From the NCBI RefSeq assembly GCF_023509015.1, contig NZ_CP094975.1, positions 4,209,501-4,273,500 on the forward strand: a DNA stretch of 64,000 bases, in the 5' to 3' direction. Positions 1 through 20,443 of this stretch are shown here, piece by piece (the stretch's first letter is position 1; every line of letters starts with the position of its first letter). The DNA comes from Pseudomonas abieticivorans. Lineage in GTDB: Bacteria > Pseudomonadota > Gammaproteobacteria > Pseudomonadales > Pseudomonadaceae. The notes beneath the pieces are model-generated. The model was not told the origin of the DNA, searched no databases, and saw only the letters and a list, made by a program, of their open reading frames with translations. A program made the translations under genes and the position numbers.

Positions 1-117
1 CAAGGCTTGACGGTGGATCAAGCCATCGCCGAACTGGCCGAGCCGGCTGCCCAGTACCCTGAAGTCGAAGTGTTCCTGCGCTCGATCCAGACCTCTACCC
101 GCGGCATCACGCGCTGA
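1..117 (+). CDS. lpxA: LpxA C-terminal fragment (UDP-GlcNAc acyltransferase), 5' end outside window
   Basis: Only the last 38 codons are present, ending in TGA at 115-117. The residues (a VDQAIAEL segment, then [10 protein letters not shown] and a TSTRGITR end) resemble the helical C-terminal tail of LpxA, which adds the first acyl chain to UDP-GlcNAc in lipid A synthesis. The stop codon overlaps the lpxB start (TGATG), as in the usual lpxD-fabZ-lpxA-lpxB cluster. The assignment rests largely on this context because the catalytic beta-helix lies upstream of the window. Confidence 0.85.
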   Translation, partial: QGLTVDQAIAELAEPAAQYPEVEVFLRSIQTSTRGITR

Positions 118-1253
118 TGCCAATGCCTGCCCAATTGTGCGTTGCCCTGGTGGCTGGCGAGGCCAGCGGCGATATCCTCGGGGCAGGCTTAATGCGTGCG
201 CTCAAGGCGCGCCATGGCGACATCGAGTTCATCGGTGTTGGCGGCCCGCTGATGCAAGCCGAAGGCATGGTCTCGGACTTCCCCATGGAGCGCCTGGCCG
301 TGATGGGCCTGGTAGAGGTGCTGGGGCGTCTGCGCGAATTGCTCAAGCGCCGCAAGTTGCTGATCCAGACGCTGATCGAGCGCAAGCCCGACGTGTTCAT
401 CGGCATCGATGCCCCGGATTTCACCCTCAATATCGAACTCAAGCTGCGCCAGGCCGGGATCAAGACCGTGCACTACGTCAGCCCTTCGGTATGGGCCTGG
501 CGGCAGAAGCGTGTGCTGAAGATCCGCGAAGGCTGCGACCTGATGCTCACCCTATTCCCCTTCGAGGCGCGGTTCTACGAAGAGAAGGGCGTGCCAGTGC
601 GCTTCGTCGGCCACACCCTGGCCGATGCCATCCCGTTGCAGGCCGACCGCGAGGCTGCCCGCGCCGAACTGGGCCTGGCAGGCCCCGGCGCCGTGGTGGC
701 GTTGATGCCGGGCAGCCGTGGTGGTGAAGTGGGGCGCCTGGGCGCACTGTTCTTTGACGCCGCCCAGTTGCTGCTCAAGCAGCGCCCGGACGTGCGTTTC
801 GTGCTGCCGTGCGCCAACCCGGAGCGTCGCGCCCAGATCGAGCAACTGCTGGTGGGCCGAGCCCTGCCGTTGACGCTGCTCGACGGTCAGTCCCACAAGG
901 CCCTGGCGGCCTGTGACGCGGTGCTGATCGCTTCGGGCACGGCCACCCTGGAAGCCTTGCTCTACAAGCGCCCGATGGTGGTGGCGTACAAGCTGTCGCC
1001 GGTCAGCTTCTGGATTCTCAAGCGTATGGTCAAAAGCCCCTACGTGTCCCTGCCCAACCTGTTGGCTCAGCGTTTGCTGGTCCCGGAATTGCTTCAGGAT
1101 GCTGCAACGCCCGAAGCCCTGGTCAATACCTTGCTACCCTTGCTCGATAGCGGGAAAGAGCAGACCCGTGGCTTCGACGAAATTCACCGGACCCTGCGCC
1201 GCGATGCCTCCAACCAGGCCGCCGAAGGTGTCCTGCAACTGCTGGCGCACTGA
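117..1253 (+). CDS. lpxB: Lipid-A-disaccharide synthase
   Basis: LpxB joins UDP-2,3-diacylglucosamine to lipid X to make the lipid A disaccharide at the inner face of the cytoplasmic membrane. The product is 378 aa, normal for this GT19 family. The N-terminal GEASGD motif (about residues 14-19), the GIDAPDF segment and the [10 protein letters not shown] segment are family landmarks, and the C-terminal half carries the [10 protein letters not shown] nucleotide-binding region. The start overlaps the lpxA stop by one base, indicating translational coupling. rnhB follows after a short gap and is probably cotranscribed. Confidence 0.97.
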   Translation: MPMPAQLCVALVAGEASGDILGAGLMRALKARHGDIEFIGVGGPLMQAEGMVSDFPMERLAVMGLVEVLGRLRELLKRRKLLIQTLIERKPDVFIGIDAPDFTLNIELKLRQAGIKTVHYVSPSVWAWRQKRVLKIREGCDLMLTLFPFEARFYEEKGVPVRFVGHTLADAIPLQADREAARAELGLAGPGAVVALMPGSRGGEVGRLGALFFDAAQLLLKQRPDVRFVLPCANPERRAQIEQLLVGRALPLTLLDGQSHKALAACDAVLIASGTATLEALLYKRPMVVAYKLSPVSFWILKRMVKSPYVSLPNLLAQRLLVPELLQDAATPEALVNTLLPLLDSGKEQTRGFDEIHRTLRRDASNQAAEGVLQLLAH

Positions 1254-1286
1254 CGCCGGCGGTGCACGTAATAAGAAGGCATTGAT

Positions 1287-1916
1287 ATGCAAATGGGGCT
1301 GGACTTTACCCTGGTGGAAGAACTGGTGGCGGGCGTCGACGAAGTGGGCCGTGGCCCGCTGTGCGGCGCCGTGGTCACGGCGGCGGTCATTCTGGACCCC
1401 AGTCGGCCGATCCTGGGCCTGAACGACTCCAAGAAGCTCACCGAAGCCAAGCGCGAGAAGCTTTACGACGAGATCTGTGAAAAAGCCTTGAGCTGGTGCA
1501 TCGCCCGCGCCGAGGTCGAAGAGATCGATGAGTTGAATATCCTGCACGCGACCATGCTGGCCATGCAGCGCGCCGTCGAAGGCCTGAGCATCACCCCCAA
1601 ACTTGCGCTGATCGACGGCAATCGCTGCCCTAAACTGGCCGTGCCCAGCGCCCCGGTGGTGCAGGGCGATGCCAAGGTGCCGGCGATTGCCGCCGCGTCC
1701 ATCCTGGCCAAGGTCAGTCGCGACCGGGAAATGGCCGCGTTCGAATTGATTTACCCAGGCTACGGCATTGGTGGGCACAAGGGCTATCCCACCCCCGTCC
1801 ATCTGGAAGCCTTGGCACGCCTGGGCCCCACGCCCATTCACCGGCGCTCGTTTGCTCCGGTGCGCGCCGCCTACGAGGCGCGTGGGCTGTTGAACGCAGA
1901 CGTACTCTTGAGCTGA
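1287..1916 (+). CDS. rnhB: Ribonuclease HII
   Basis: RNase HII nicks RNA/DNA hybrids at ribonucleotides left in DNA and so initiates ribonucleotide excision repair. The 209-aa product begins with the type 2 RNase H signature [12 protein letters not shown], where D18 and E19 are expected metal ligands. LNDSKKL and [11 protein letters not shown] follow as family motifs. It sits between lpxB and dnaE, the common gammaproteobacterial arrangement. The ATG at 1287 is preceded by an AAGAAGG purine stretch. Confidence 0.96.
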   Translation: MQMGLDFTLVEELVAGVDEVGRGPLCGAVVTAAVILDPSRPILGLNDSKKLTEAKREKLYDEICEKALSWCIARAEVEEIDELNILHATMLAMQRAVEGLSITPKLALIDGNRCPKLAVPSAPVVQGDAKVPAIAAASILAKVSRDREMAAFELIYPGYGIGGHKGYPTPVHLEALARLGPTPIHRRSFAPVRAAYEARGLLNADVLLS

Positions 1917-1937
1917 GCCGGCTGTTGTTTTAATCGG

Positions 1938-1967
1938 AGCCCGGTACAATCCGGGCTTTGTTGTTTT
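1938..1967 (+). terminator. Hairpin after rnhB, possible weak terminator
   Basis: AGCCCGG (1938-1944) pairs perfectly with CCGGGCT (1951-1957) around a TACAAT loop, followed by a T-rich stretch. The TACAAT in the loop could equally be the -10 box of a dnaE promoter, so the element is ambiguous. Confidence 0.4.
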
Positions 1968-1986
1968 GTGCACCTATAGGATCACC

Positions 1987-5508
<3,522 letters not shown>

Positions 5509-5633
5509 AAATGGCGTGAGCCTGCTCGACCCGAATTTTTTAAACTCGACCTGAATGCGCCTGATCCCTTATGGTAGGGCGCTCAACGGATCAACCGGCC
5601 GGCCGCCAGGCCGTCGACCCAAGACGGATGCCT

Positions 5634-6581
5634 ATGAACCCGAATTTTCTTGATTTCGAACAGCCGATCGCTGACCTGCAAGCCAAGATTGAAGAGCTGC
5701 GCCTGGTCGGCAACGATAACTCGCTGAACATCGGCGATGAGATCGCTCGCCTGCAAGACAAGAGCAGCACGCTGACCGAAAGCATCTTCGGCAATCTGAC
5801 CAGCTGGCAGATCGCTCGCATGGCGCGTCACCCGCGCCGTCCGTACACCCTGGATTACATCCAGCACATCTTCACCGAGTTCGACGAACTGCACGGCGAC
5901 CGTCATTTCTCCGACGACGCGGCTATCGTTGGTGGCGTTGCTCGCCTGGACGACCAGCCGGTGATGGTGATCGGTCACCAGAAAGGCCGTGAAGTGCGCG
6001 AGAAGGTGCGCCGCAATTTCGGCATGCCGCGCCCGGAAGGCTACCGCAAGGCCTGCCGCCTGATGGAAATGGCCGAGCGTTTCAAAATGCCGATCCTGAC
6101 CTTCATCGACACCCCGGGTGCCTACCCTGGGATCGACGCCGAAGAGCGCAACCAGAGCGAAGCGATCGCCTGGAACCTACGCGTGATGGCGCGCCTGAAA
6201 ACCCCGATCATTGCCACCGTGATCGGCGAAGGTGGTTCGGGCGGTGCACTGGCCATCGGCGTGTGTGACCAACTGAACATGCTGCAGTACTCCACGTACG
6301 CGGTGATCTCGCCGGAAGGCTGTGCCTCGATTCTGTGGAAAACCGCCGAAAAAGCGCCTGACGCTGCCGAAGCCATGGGCATCACCGCCGAGCGACTCAA
6401 AGGCCTGGGTATCGTCGACAAGGTGATCAACGAGCCGCTGGGTGGCGCCCACCGCGACCCGGCTGCGGCCGCCGCGCTGATCCGCCAGGAGCTGACCGCG
6501 CAGCTGTCGATGCTCAAGGGCCTGGACGTGGAGGCGCTGCTCAAGCGCCGCTATGACCGCCTGATGAGCTACGGCCTGTAA
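5634..6581 (+). CDS. accA: Acetyl-CoA carboxylase carboxyltransferase subunit alpha
   Basis: AccA pairs with AccD to transfer CO2 from carboxybiotin to acetyl-CoA, the committed step of fatty acid synthesis. From the ATG at 5634 the product is 315 aa starting [12 protein letters not shown], which matches the family; the frame stays open 63 nt further upstream but without family-like sequence. Landmarks are [36 protein letters not shown] and [13 protein letters not shown], the last two forming the CoA/oxyanion region of the crotonase fold. It follows dnaE by about 125 bp. Confidence 0.97.
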   Translation: MNPNFLDFEQPIADLQAKIEELRLVGNDNSLNIGDEIARLQDKSSTLTESIFGNLTSWQIARMARHPRRPYTLDYIQHIFTEFDELHGDRHFSDDAAIVGGVARLDDQPVMVIGHQKGREVREKVRRNFGMPRPEGYRKACRLMEMAERFKMPILTFIDTPGAYPGIDAEERNQSEAIAWNLRVMARLKTPIIATVIGEGGSGGALAIGVCDQLNMLQYSTYAVISPEGCASILWKTAEKAPDAAEAMGITAERLKGLGIVDKVINEPLGGAHRDPAAAAALIRQELTAQLSMLKGLDVEALLKRRYDRLMSYGL

Positions 6582-6590
6582 ACCGAGGCC

Positions 6591-6655
6591 TTCGCGGATA
6601 AATCCGCTCCTACATCGAAACGCGCTTTCCCTGTAGGAGCGGATTTATCCGCAAA
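6591..6655. repeat. REPIN: inverted pair of REP palindromes
   Basis: The left arm is TTCGCGGATAAATCCGCTCC followed by TACA (6591-6614). The right arm, TGTAGGAGCGGATTTATCCG plus CAAA (6632-6655), is its inverted copy. The spacer is short. It lies between accA and tilS and has the usual fluorescens-group REP sequence. Confidence 0.9.
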
Positions 6656-6674
6656 CAGCGCACCGAGCCCAATC

Positions 6675-7964
6675 ATGAAACACCTGCTTGAGCGCAATCT
6701 TCTTCCCTGGCGCACCGCGCCCACCTGGCACATCGCCTTCTCTGGCGGCCTGGACTCCACCGTCCTGCTGCACCTGCTAGCCACCACGGCCGACACCCCG
6801 CCCCTGCATGCCATCCACATCCATCACGGCCTTCAAGCTGCGGCTGATGCGTGGCCGGCCCATTGTCAGGCGGTGTGCGATGAGCTGGGCGTGCCGTTGA
6901 GTGTCGTGAGCGTTGCGGTGGGGCAGGGCGGCAGCGTTGAAGAGGCGGCGCGCCAGGCGCGTTACCAGGCCTTCGAACAGCAGTTGCGCGCCGGCGAAGT
7001 GTTGTTCGTGGCCCAACACCGTGATGATCAGGCCGAAACCCTGTTGTTCCGCCTGTTGCGGGGCGCAGGCGTGCGCGGGTTGGCGGCCATGGCAGGCGAC
7101 AGGTCACTGGGCCAGGGTCGCCTGGTGCGGCCGTTGTTGCAGGTATCTCGCGCCGAATTGCAGCGTTACGCCCAGGCGCATGGCCTGCAATGGATCGAAG
7201 ATCCGTCCAATGCCGATACACAGTTTTCGCGCAACTACCTGCGTGGTGAGGTGCTGCCGGTGATCGAGCAGCGCTGGCCACAGGCGGCCGGCAACCTGGC
7301 GCGCAGCGCCGCGCACTTGGGCGAGGCCCTGGGCTTGCTTGAGGAGTTGGCCGTGCAGGATCTGCTGGCGGCCGAACGGCCTTCGCCGTGGCCCTGGCTG
7401 GCCTTGCCCAGCTTGCAGCTGGATGCGTTGCAGGCCTTGTCAGCGGCCCGTCAGCGCAACGCTTTGCAAGCCTGGTTGGCGCCGCGTACACGCTTGCCCG
7501 ACAGCCAGCATTGGGTGGGTTGGCAGACCCTGCGCGATGCGCGTGGCGATGCTGCGCCGGTCTGGCGCCTGGAGGGCGGCGAACTGCATCGCGCGGGCGG
7601 GCGTATCTGGTGGTTGAGCGGCCTTTGGCTGCAGCCGGTTCCAGCGGGCCTTGCCTGGGGGGACCCGGCCCGTGCCTTGGAATTGCCTGGCAATGGGCAG
7701 CTACGGTGCTGTGGCGTGACGCCGCAGGGCCAGGTCCAGGTTCGCTACCGCCAGGGCGGTGAAGCGTTGCAGGTGCCTGGCCGGGGTGGCCGTGACTTGA
7801 AGCGCCTGCTCAACGAGTCGGGGCTGCCACCGTTCGTCCGCGCACGCTTGCCGCTGCTGTTCGTCGACGGCCAGTTGCAAGCCGTGGCCAACCTGCCGGC
7901 AGTGGGGCGCGAGGGCCTTGAATTGAAATGGCAACCACCGACGAACGTTCAACGTTTGAGATGA
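6675..7964 (+). CDS. tilS: tRNA(Ile)-lysidine synthase
   Basis: TilS ligates lysine to C34 of the CAU-anticodon tRNA-Ile, changing both its amino-acid and codon specificity from Met to Ile. The 429-aa product has the PP-loop ATPase motif SGGLDST at residues 23-29, then IHHGL and AQHRDDQAET (HRDDQAET is typical of the N-type ATP pyrophosphatase fold). RNYLRGEVLPVI marks the end of the catalytic domain. The C-terminal domain ends with the LKRLLNESGLPPFVR segment seen in TilS. It lies between accA and pyrG. Confidence 0.96.
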   Translation: MKHLLERNLLPWRTAPTWHIAFSGGLDSTVLLHLLATTADTPPLHAIHIHHGLQAAADAWPAHCQAVCDELGVPLSVVSVAVGQGGSVEEAARQARYQAFEQQLRAGEVLFVAQHRDDQAETLLFRLLRGAGVRGLAAMAGDRSLGQGRLVRPLLQVSRAELQRYAQAHGLQWIEDPSNADTQFSRNYLRGEVLPVIEQRWPQAAGNLARSAAHLGEALGLLEELAVQDLLAAERPSPWPWLALPSLQLDALQALSAARQRNALQAWLAPRTRLPDSQHWVGWQTLRDARGDAAPVWRLEGGELHRAGGRIWWLSGLWLQPVPAGLAWGDPARALELPGNGQLRCCGVTPQGQVQVRYRQGGEALQVPGRGGRDLKRLLNESGLPPFVRARLPLLFVDGQLQAVANLPAVGREGLELKWQPPTNVQRLR

Positions 7965-8112
7965 AAGCCTGTTTCCGGTAGACTACGCTCCCTTCTTGAT
8001 ACAACTTCTGTGCATTCACCAGAATCACGGCAGTTGCCGGTTGCCAAACTGTTTTTGGCCACCGGGGGCTTCGGCCTTCCTTCGCTTTCCCCGGCGGCTC
8101 TGACCGCTTTAA

Positions 8113-10615
<2,503 letters not shown>

Positions 10616-10632
10616 TACGTTTTTTCCGGTAA

Positions 10633-12072
<1,440 letters not shown>

Positions 12073-12152
12073 GCTTTAAATGGTAAAAAGACGCCAGGGA
12101 CGTATCGGGGCACATTCCGATGCGTCCTGATTGCGAACGCTACACCGCACAG

Positions 12153-12172
12153 AGCCTGGCCGATGCCAGGCT
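12153..12172. other. Short perfect hairpin between eno and ftsB
   Basis: AGCCTGG (12153-12159) pairs with CCAGGCT (12166-12172). There is no T-tract, so it is not a typical terminator. A looser hairpin lies just upstream around 12098-12127. The function is unknown; both may be 5' leader structure of ftsB. Confidence 0.4.
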
Positions 12173-12226
12173 TCGTGCCATCAGTCGTACCACCGTCGCG
12201 ACTGTCTTTTTCCACTGGATACCTTG

Positions 12227-12505
12227 ATGCGCAGCCCCTATTGGTTATTTCTGGTTTTGCTTTTGCTGCTCGGTGGCCTGCAGTATCGCCTCTGGGTGGG
12301 CAACGGAAGCCTGGCGCAGGTGGCCAGCCTGCAGCAGCAGATCGCCGACCAGCATGCCGAAAATGAAAACTTGCTGGAGCGCAACCGCGTCCTCGATGCG
12401 GAAGTGGCCGAATTGAAAAAGGGCATGGAGACCGTGGAAGAGCGCGCTCGCCATGAACTGGGCATGGTCAAGGAGGGCGAAACCCTCTACCAGTTGGCCC
12501 AATGA
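12227..12505 (+). CDS. ftsB: Cell division protein FtsB
   Basis: FtsB is a small bitopic membrane protein that forms the FtsQ-FtsL-FtsB division complex. From the ATG at 12227 the product is 92 aa: one N-terminal transmembrane helix (residues about 5-22, WLFLVLLLLLGGL), then a periplasmic coiled coil rich in Gln, Glu and Leu (AQVASLQQQIADQHAENE) and a short tail EGETLYQLAQ. The frame is open further upstream but the extra residues are not family-like. The last four bases overlap the ispD start (ATGA), the usual ftsB-ispD coupling. Confidence 0.95.
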   Translation: MRSPYWLFLVLLLLLGGLQYRLWVGNGSLAQVASLQQQIADQHAENENLLERNRVLDAEVAELKKGMETVEERARHELGMVKEGETLYQLAQ

Positions 12506-13209
12506 ATACCGCGTTGCCTGCCTTCTGGGCAGTGATCCCCGCCGCGGGCGTAGGTGCCCGTATGGCCGCAGACCGTCCCAAGCAGTACTTGCAACTGGGC
12601 GGGCGCACGATCCTTGAGCATAGCCTCGACTGTTTTCTTGATCACCCCGCGCTCAAGGGCCTGGTGGTCAGCCTTGCTGAAGACGACCCGTACTGGCCTA
12701 GCCTTGCCAGCGCCCGTGATGCGCGTATCCAGCGTGCTGCCGGCGGTCGCGAACGGGCGGACTCGGTGCTAAACGCTTTGCTGTACCTGAACGCCCATGG
12801 CGCGGGCGATGATGACTGGGTGCTGGTGCATGATGCCGCGCGGCCGAACCTGGCCCGCGCCGATCTGGACAAGTTGCTCGGAGAGTTGGCCGATGACCCC
12901 GTGGGCGGCCTGCTGGCGGTGCCGGCCCGCGATACGCTCAAGCGCGCCGACAGCCAGGGCCGAGTGCGCGAAACCATCGACCGCAGCACCATCTGGCAGG
13001 CCTACACCCCGCAAATGTTCCGCCTGGGTGCCTTGCATCGCGCGCTGGCCGACAGCCTGGTCGCCGACGTGGCGATCACCGACGAGGCCTCGGCCATCGA
13101 ATGGGCCGGGCAGGCGCCGCGTTTGATCGAAGGCCGTTCGGACAATATCAAGGTCACCCGCCCGGAAGACCTTGAATACCTGAAGTCGCGCTGGTCGCTT
13201 CGCGGATAA
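12502..13209 (+). CDS. ispD: 2-C-methyl-D-erythritol 4-phosphate cytidylyltransferase
   Basis: IspD converts MEP and CTP to CDP-ME in the non-mevalonate isoprenoid pathway. The 235-aa product carries the nucleotidyltransferase motif AAGVGARMAADRPKQYL (residues 14-30), the VHDAARPN segment and a C-terminal DNIKVTRPEDL signature. The start overlaps ftsB (ATGA). ispF is separated from it here by the LysR/frmA/fghA insertion of about 3 kb. Confidence 0.97.
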   Translation: MNTALPAFWAVIPAAGVGARMAADRPKQYLQLGGRTILEHSLDCFLDHPALKGLVVSLAEDDPYWPSLASARDARIQRAAGGRERADSVLNALLYLNAHGAGDDDWVLVHDAARPNLARADLDKLLGELADDPVGGLLAVPARDTLKRADSQGRVRETIDRSTIWQAYTPQMFRLGALHRALADSLVADVAITDEASAIEWAGQAPRLIEGRSDNIKVTRPEDLEYLKSRWSLRG

Positions 13210-13216
13210 GTCCGCG
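13199..13216. repeat. Partial REP palindrome overlapping the ispD 3' end
   Basis: TTCGCGGATAAGTCCGCG resembles the core of the local REP family and includes the TAA stop of ispD. It is a lone half-element. Confidence 0.55.
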
Positions 13217-13226
13217 ACAGTGCAGG

Positions 13227-15345
<2,119 letters not shown>

Positions 15346-15353
15346 GGTCGCCC

Positions 15354-16211
15354 ATGAGCCTGGAAAACGTCTCCTGCCAAAAAAGCTTCGGCGGTTGGCA
15401 CAAACGCTACCGCCATCGCTCCGAGGTGTTGGGTTGCGACATGACCTTCGCCGTGTACCTGCCGCCGCAGGCAGAGCAGGGCGGCACGTTGCCGGTGTTG
15501 TATTGGCTGTCGGGCCTGACCTGCACCGACGAGAACTTCATGCAAAAGGCCGGTGCGCACAAGCTCGCCGCCGAGTTGGGGTTGATCATCGTCGCGCCAG
15601 ACACCAGCCCCCGTGGCGCCGATGTGCCGGGTGACCCGCAGGGTGCCTGGGACTTTGGCCTGGGCGCCGGCTTCTACCTCAATGCCACCCAGCAGCCCTG
15701 GGCCAAGCACTACCGCATGCATGACTATGTAGTGCAGGAGCTGCCAGCCCTCGTGGAGGCGCATTTCCCGGCTTCGCAACAGCGGGCCATCAGCGGCCAC
15801 TCCATGGGTGGCCATGGCGCGTTGGTGTGCGCGTTGCGCAACCCGGGGCGCTATCGGTCGGTGTCGGCCTTCTCGCCCATCAGCAATCCGATGGATTGCC
15901 CATGGGGGCAGAAAGCGTTCTCGCGCTACCTGGGCGACGAGCGTTCGCGCTGGCGTGAGTGGGACGCTAGTGTGTTGATCAGCGAAGCGTCGGAAAAACT
16001 GCCGACGCTGGTCGACCAGGGTGACCGTGACGACTTCCTTGCCACCCAGCTCAAGCCCGAAGTGCTGGTTCAGGCGGCGAAGGCGGCTGGCTACCCGATC
16101 GAGGTGCGGTTGCAGCCGGGCTATGACCACAGCTACTACTTCATCGCCAGCTTTATTGACGACCACTTGCGACATCACGCCGCAGCACTGGAATCGTCCC
16201 ACAAGAGCTGA
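15354..16211 (+). CDS. fghA: S-formylglutathione hydrolase
   Basis: FghA hydrolyses S-formylglutathione to formate and glutathione, the step after FrmA. The 285-aa alpha/beta hydrolase of the esterase D family has the nucleophile in [11 protein letters not shown], an oxyanion-hole region around [12 protein letters not shown], and the catalytic His in [12 protein letters not shown]. It is cotranscribed with frmA with an 8-bp gap. Confidence 0.96.
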   Translation: MSLENVSCQKSFGGWHKRYRHRSEVLGCDMTFAVYLPPQAEQGGTLPVLYWLSGLTCTDENFMQKAGAHKLAAELGLIIVAPDTSPRGADVPGDPQGAWDFGLGAGFYLNATQQPWAKHYRMHDYVVQELPALVEAHFPASQQRAISGHSMGGHGALVCALRNPGRYRSVSAFSPISNPMDCPWGQKAFSRYLGDERSRWREWDASVLISEASEKLPTLVDQGDRDDFLATQLKPEVLVQAAKAAGYPIEVRLQPGYDHSYYFIASFIDDHLRHHAAALESSHKS

Positions 16212-16221
16212 CACCAAGCTC

Positions 16222-16245
16222 TGTAGGAGCGGATTCATCCGCGAA
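16222..16245. repeat. Single REP palindrome
   Basis: TGTAGGAGCGGATTCATCCG followed by CGAA, a single copy of the local REP family, 10 bp after fghA. Confidence 0.85.
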
Positions 16246-16318
16246 AAGTACGACGCGTTCTATCTGACACACCGCCGAGCTTTTACCAAGCGCAAGCACC
16301 CCCAAAGTAGGTAGAATC

Positions 16319-16347
16319 ACGCCCTGACTCAATCGGGGCGTTTTTTT
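16319..16347 (+). terminator. Hairpin plus seven T immediately before the ispF start
   Basis: ACGCCC (16319-16324) pairs with GGGCGT (16336-16341), followed by seven T ending at 16347. The ispF ATG is at 16350. It looks like an intrinsic terminator for the frmA-fghA unit, but a promoter-like TAGAAT at 16312-16317 would put the hairpin at the very start of the ispF transcript instead. Confidence 0.6.
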
Positions 16348-16349
16348 AT

Positions 16350-16823
16350 ATGCGTATTGGCCACGGCTACGATGTGCACCGTTTCGCTGAAGGCGAATTC
16401 ATTACCTTGGGCGGCGTGCGCATTGCACACAAATTCGGCTTGCTCGCGCATTCCGATGGTGACGTGCTGCTGCATGCCTTGAGCGATGCCTTGCTCGGCG
16501 CGGCCGCACTGGGTGACATCGGCAAGCATTTCCCCGACACCGATCCGCAATTCAAGGGCGCCGACAGCCGCGTGCTGTTGCGTCACGTCGTGTCCATCGT
16601 CCAGGCCAAGGGTTGGAAGGTCGGCAACGTCGACGCCACCATCGTTGCCCAGGCGCCGAAAATGGCCCCGCACATCGAAACCATGCGCGCGCAGATCGCC
16701 GCCGACCTGCAGGTCGAGCTCGACCAGGTCAACGTCAAGGCCACCACCGAGGAAAAACTCGGTTTCACCGGCCGTGAAGAAGGTATTGCCGTTCACGCCG
16801 TCGCCTTGTTGCTTGCCCGATGA
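16350..16823 (+). CDS. ispF: 2-C-methyl-D-erythritol 2,4-cyclodiphosphate synthase
   Basis: IspF cyclises CDP-ME 2-phosphate to MEcPP in the MEP pathway. The 157-aa product starts [11 protein letters not shown], holding the zinc-binding Asp and His (D8, H10), and has [12 protein letters not shown] and the [11 protein letters not shown] loop of the family. No Shine-Dalgarno sequence is visible: the ATG directly follows a poly-T run. truD overlaps its last four bases. Confidence 0.97.
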   Translation: MRIGHGYDVHRFAEGEFITLGGVRIAHKFGLLAHSDGDVLLHALSDALLGAAALGDIGKHFPDTDPQFKGADSRVLLRHVVSIVQAKGWKVGNVDATIVAQAPKMAPHIETMRAQIAADLQVELDQVNVKATTEEKLGFTGREEGIAVHAVALLLAR

Positions 16824-17865
16824 ACGAGACACAACTGCTGGGCCCGCGTGCATCGGGCGAGGCGCTGGGCAGCGCCGTGCTAAAGGCCACCGCCGAAGAC
16901 TTCCAGGTCGACGAAGTGCTTGATATCCCGCTGGCCGGTGAGGGCGAGCATCTCTGGCTGTGGGTTGAAAAACGCAACCTCAACACCGAGGAAGCCGCCC
17001 GGCGCCTGGCCAAGGCTGCGGGCGTGCCCTTGCGCACGGTCAGCTATGCCGGCCTCAAGGATCGCCAGGCCCTGACCCGGCAATGGTTCAGCCTGCATTT
17101 GCCGGGCAAGGCCGACCCCGATATGTCGGCAGCCGAAAACGAGACCCTGCGTATCCTGAAAATCGCCCGTCACAAGCGCAAGCTGCAGCGTGGCGCGCAC
17201 TCGGCGAACGGTTTTACCTTGCGCCTCACCGCGTTGCAGGCCGATCACCCCGCCCTGGATGCGCGCCTGGCGCAACTGAAGGCCAATGGCGTGCCCAACT
17301 ATTTCGGCACCCAGCGCTTTGGCCATCAGGGCGGCAACGTCTTCGATGCCCGCCAATGGGCCGAGCGCCAGGCGCTGCCAGAGCAGCGCAACGTACGTTC
17401 GCGCCTGCTCTCCACCGCGCGCAGTTATCTGTTCAATCAGGTGCTGGGCGCGCGCGTGGCCGCCGGTACCTGGAACCAGGCGCAGGTGGGCGATTTGCTG
17501 GCGTTCACCGACAGCCGCAGTTTTTTCCCGGCAGGGGAGGCTGAATGCAGCGACCCGCGCCTGGCGATCCTGGACCTGCACCCTACCGGCCCCCAGTGGG
17601 GGGAAGGTGACTCGCCGGCCACTGGGCGCATCCATGATGTGGAACAGGAAATTGCCGCGCGCGAACCGCATCTGCGTGACTGGTTGGTTAAAGCGGGCAT
17701 GGCGCACGAACGACGCATCCTGCGGCTGCCCATTGGCGGTTTGACGTGGCATTATCCCGAGCCTGACATTCTGCAACTGGAATTCGTCCTTCCGGCCGGA
17801 TGCTTCGCCACCGTCGTGGTGCGTGAACTCGTCGATCTGGTGCCGGCAGGGCAGACGGACAGCCA

Positions 17866-17878
<13 letters not shown>
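16820..17878 (+). CDS. truD: tRNA pseudouridine(13) synthase
   Basis: TruD makes pseudouridine 13 in tRNA-Glu and others. The 352-aa product carries the family signature [15 protein letters not shown], whose Asp is the catalytic residue, and the later [12 protein letters not shown] motif. The C-terminal [14 protein letters not shown] segment is also typical. Its ATG overlaps the ispF stop (ATGA) and its last 13 bases overlap surE, so the ispF-truD-surE-pcm run is translationally coupled. Confidence 0.96.
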
Positions 17879-19289
<1,411 letters not shown>

Positions 19290-19479
19290 ACAATGTTTTG
19301 CCGCGGCGGTGAATTCCTGCGCACTCCCTGTGTCTGAGTGCGGAACCTGCGGCGTCGGTTCATCAAGGCTACTCAATAACTTGCCGTACTTTAGAGGCAG
19401 GTAAAGTCGCAGCGGACGGTTATAATTGCGACACATACGGTATTTTCAGAACAGTCACCACTATCCAAGGGAGCGGCGG

Positions 19480-20337
19480 GTGAGTCTCACAGTCATTCGG
19501 CAGCGTGCAGGTATATCGAGTTTCAAGCTACTGGTGATTGGCCTTGCCCTCATTACGTCTCTGGCCGGTTGTTCGAGTACGCCCTCCAGCGGCGTGCGGG
19601 TGGTCGATCGGGCCAACGCCAAGCCGCAGAACCCCACGGTTACGACCGGGCAGTATGCGGTGCGCCGTGGCGACACCTTGTTCTCCATCGCTTTCCGCTA
19701 CGGGTGGGACTGGAAGGCTTTGGCCGCACGCAACAGCATACCGGAGCCCTATACCATTCATCCGGGGCAAACGATTCGCTTTGACAGTGGCGCTGCAGCG
19801 GCTGCGCCTGTGGTCGCGGCGCAAAGCCAGACATCCAGCACGCCGTCGAGCAAGTTCACCATGACCCGCCGCCCTGCAGGCACGGCGGCACCCGTGGTCG
19901 TAGCCCCCGTTGCCGCTGCGTCAAGTGCGCCAGAGCCGACTCCAGTGCCGGCTGGCGAGAAGGTCACGGGCGGTTGGGCATGGCCGGCGAACGGCGTGTT
20001 GATTGGAAAATTTGCTTCAAACGGCAGTTTGAATAAAGGCGTTGATATCGCCGGTGAATTGGGACAGCCTGTTTTTGCTGCGTCTGATGGATCTGTGGTT
20101 TACGCCGGGAGTGGCTTGCGGGGCTACGGCGAATTGATCATCATCAAACACAGCGATACCTACGTAAGTGCCTACGGTCATAACCGCAGGTTGTTGGTTC
20201 GGGAGGGGCAGCAGGTCAAGGTCGGACAGACAATTGCCGAAATGGGTTCAACGGGGACTGACCGGGTGAAGCTTCATTTTGAAATTCGCCGTCAGGGTAA
20301 ACCGGTAGATCCGCTGCAATTCCTGCCACGTCGTTGA
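19480..20337 (+). CDS. nlpD: NlpD, LysM/degenerate M23 lipoprotein
   Basis: NlpD is an envelope protein that activates an amidase for cell separation. A GTG at 19480 with AAGGGAG at 19467-19473 is preferred over an ATG at 19426, giving 285 aa. The signal peptide ends in a lipobox (SLAGCSS). A LysM domain follows (YAVRRGDTLFSIAFRYGWDW), then an Ala/Pro-rich linker and a C-terminal LytM/M23 domain. In that domain NKGVDIAG and VKLHFEIR lack the His residues of active peptidases, so it should be a non-enzymatic activator. In pseudomonads the main rpoS promoter usually lies inside this gene. Confidence 0.94.
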   Translation: MSLTVIRQRAGISSFKLLVIGLALITSLAGCSSTPSSGVRVVDRANAKPQNPTVTTGQYAVRRGDTLFSIAFRYGWDWKALAARNSIPEPYTIHPGQTIRFDSGAAAAAPVVAAQSQTSSTPSSKFTMTRRPAGTAAPVVVAPVAAASSAPEPTPVPAGEKVTGGWAWPANGVLIGKFASNGSLNKGVDIAGELGQPVFAASDGSVVYAGSGLRGYGELIIIKHSDTYVSAYGHNRRLLVREGQQVKVGQTIAEMGSTGTDRVKLHFEIRRQGKPVDPLQFLPRR

Positions 20338-20443
20338 ATGCCGTACCAGCCTGTTCTTTCACGTAGAGGGGACAGGCTCAAGCGTTGCCAAGGATAGAGG
20401 CGTCGCTAGGGCTTGAGGTCGAACTCAACAAAGGACTATAACA

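Noticed and set aside
1938..1967. Strong dnaE promoter at TACAAT
   Set aside because: TACAAT is the loop of a perfect hairpin and no convincing -35 box at 16-18 bp was found; recorded only as an ambiguous element.
19841..20337. NlpD as an active peptidoglycan endopeptidase
   Set aside because: The M23 zinc ligands are missing (NKGVDIAG and VKLHFEIR lack the His residues), as in known NlpD activators; this is normal for the family and not a mutation.
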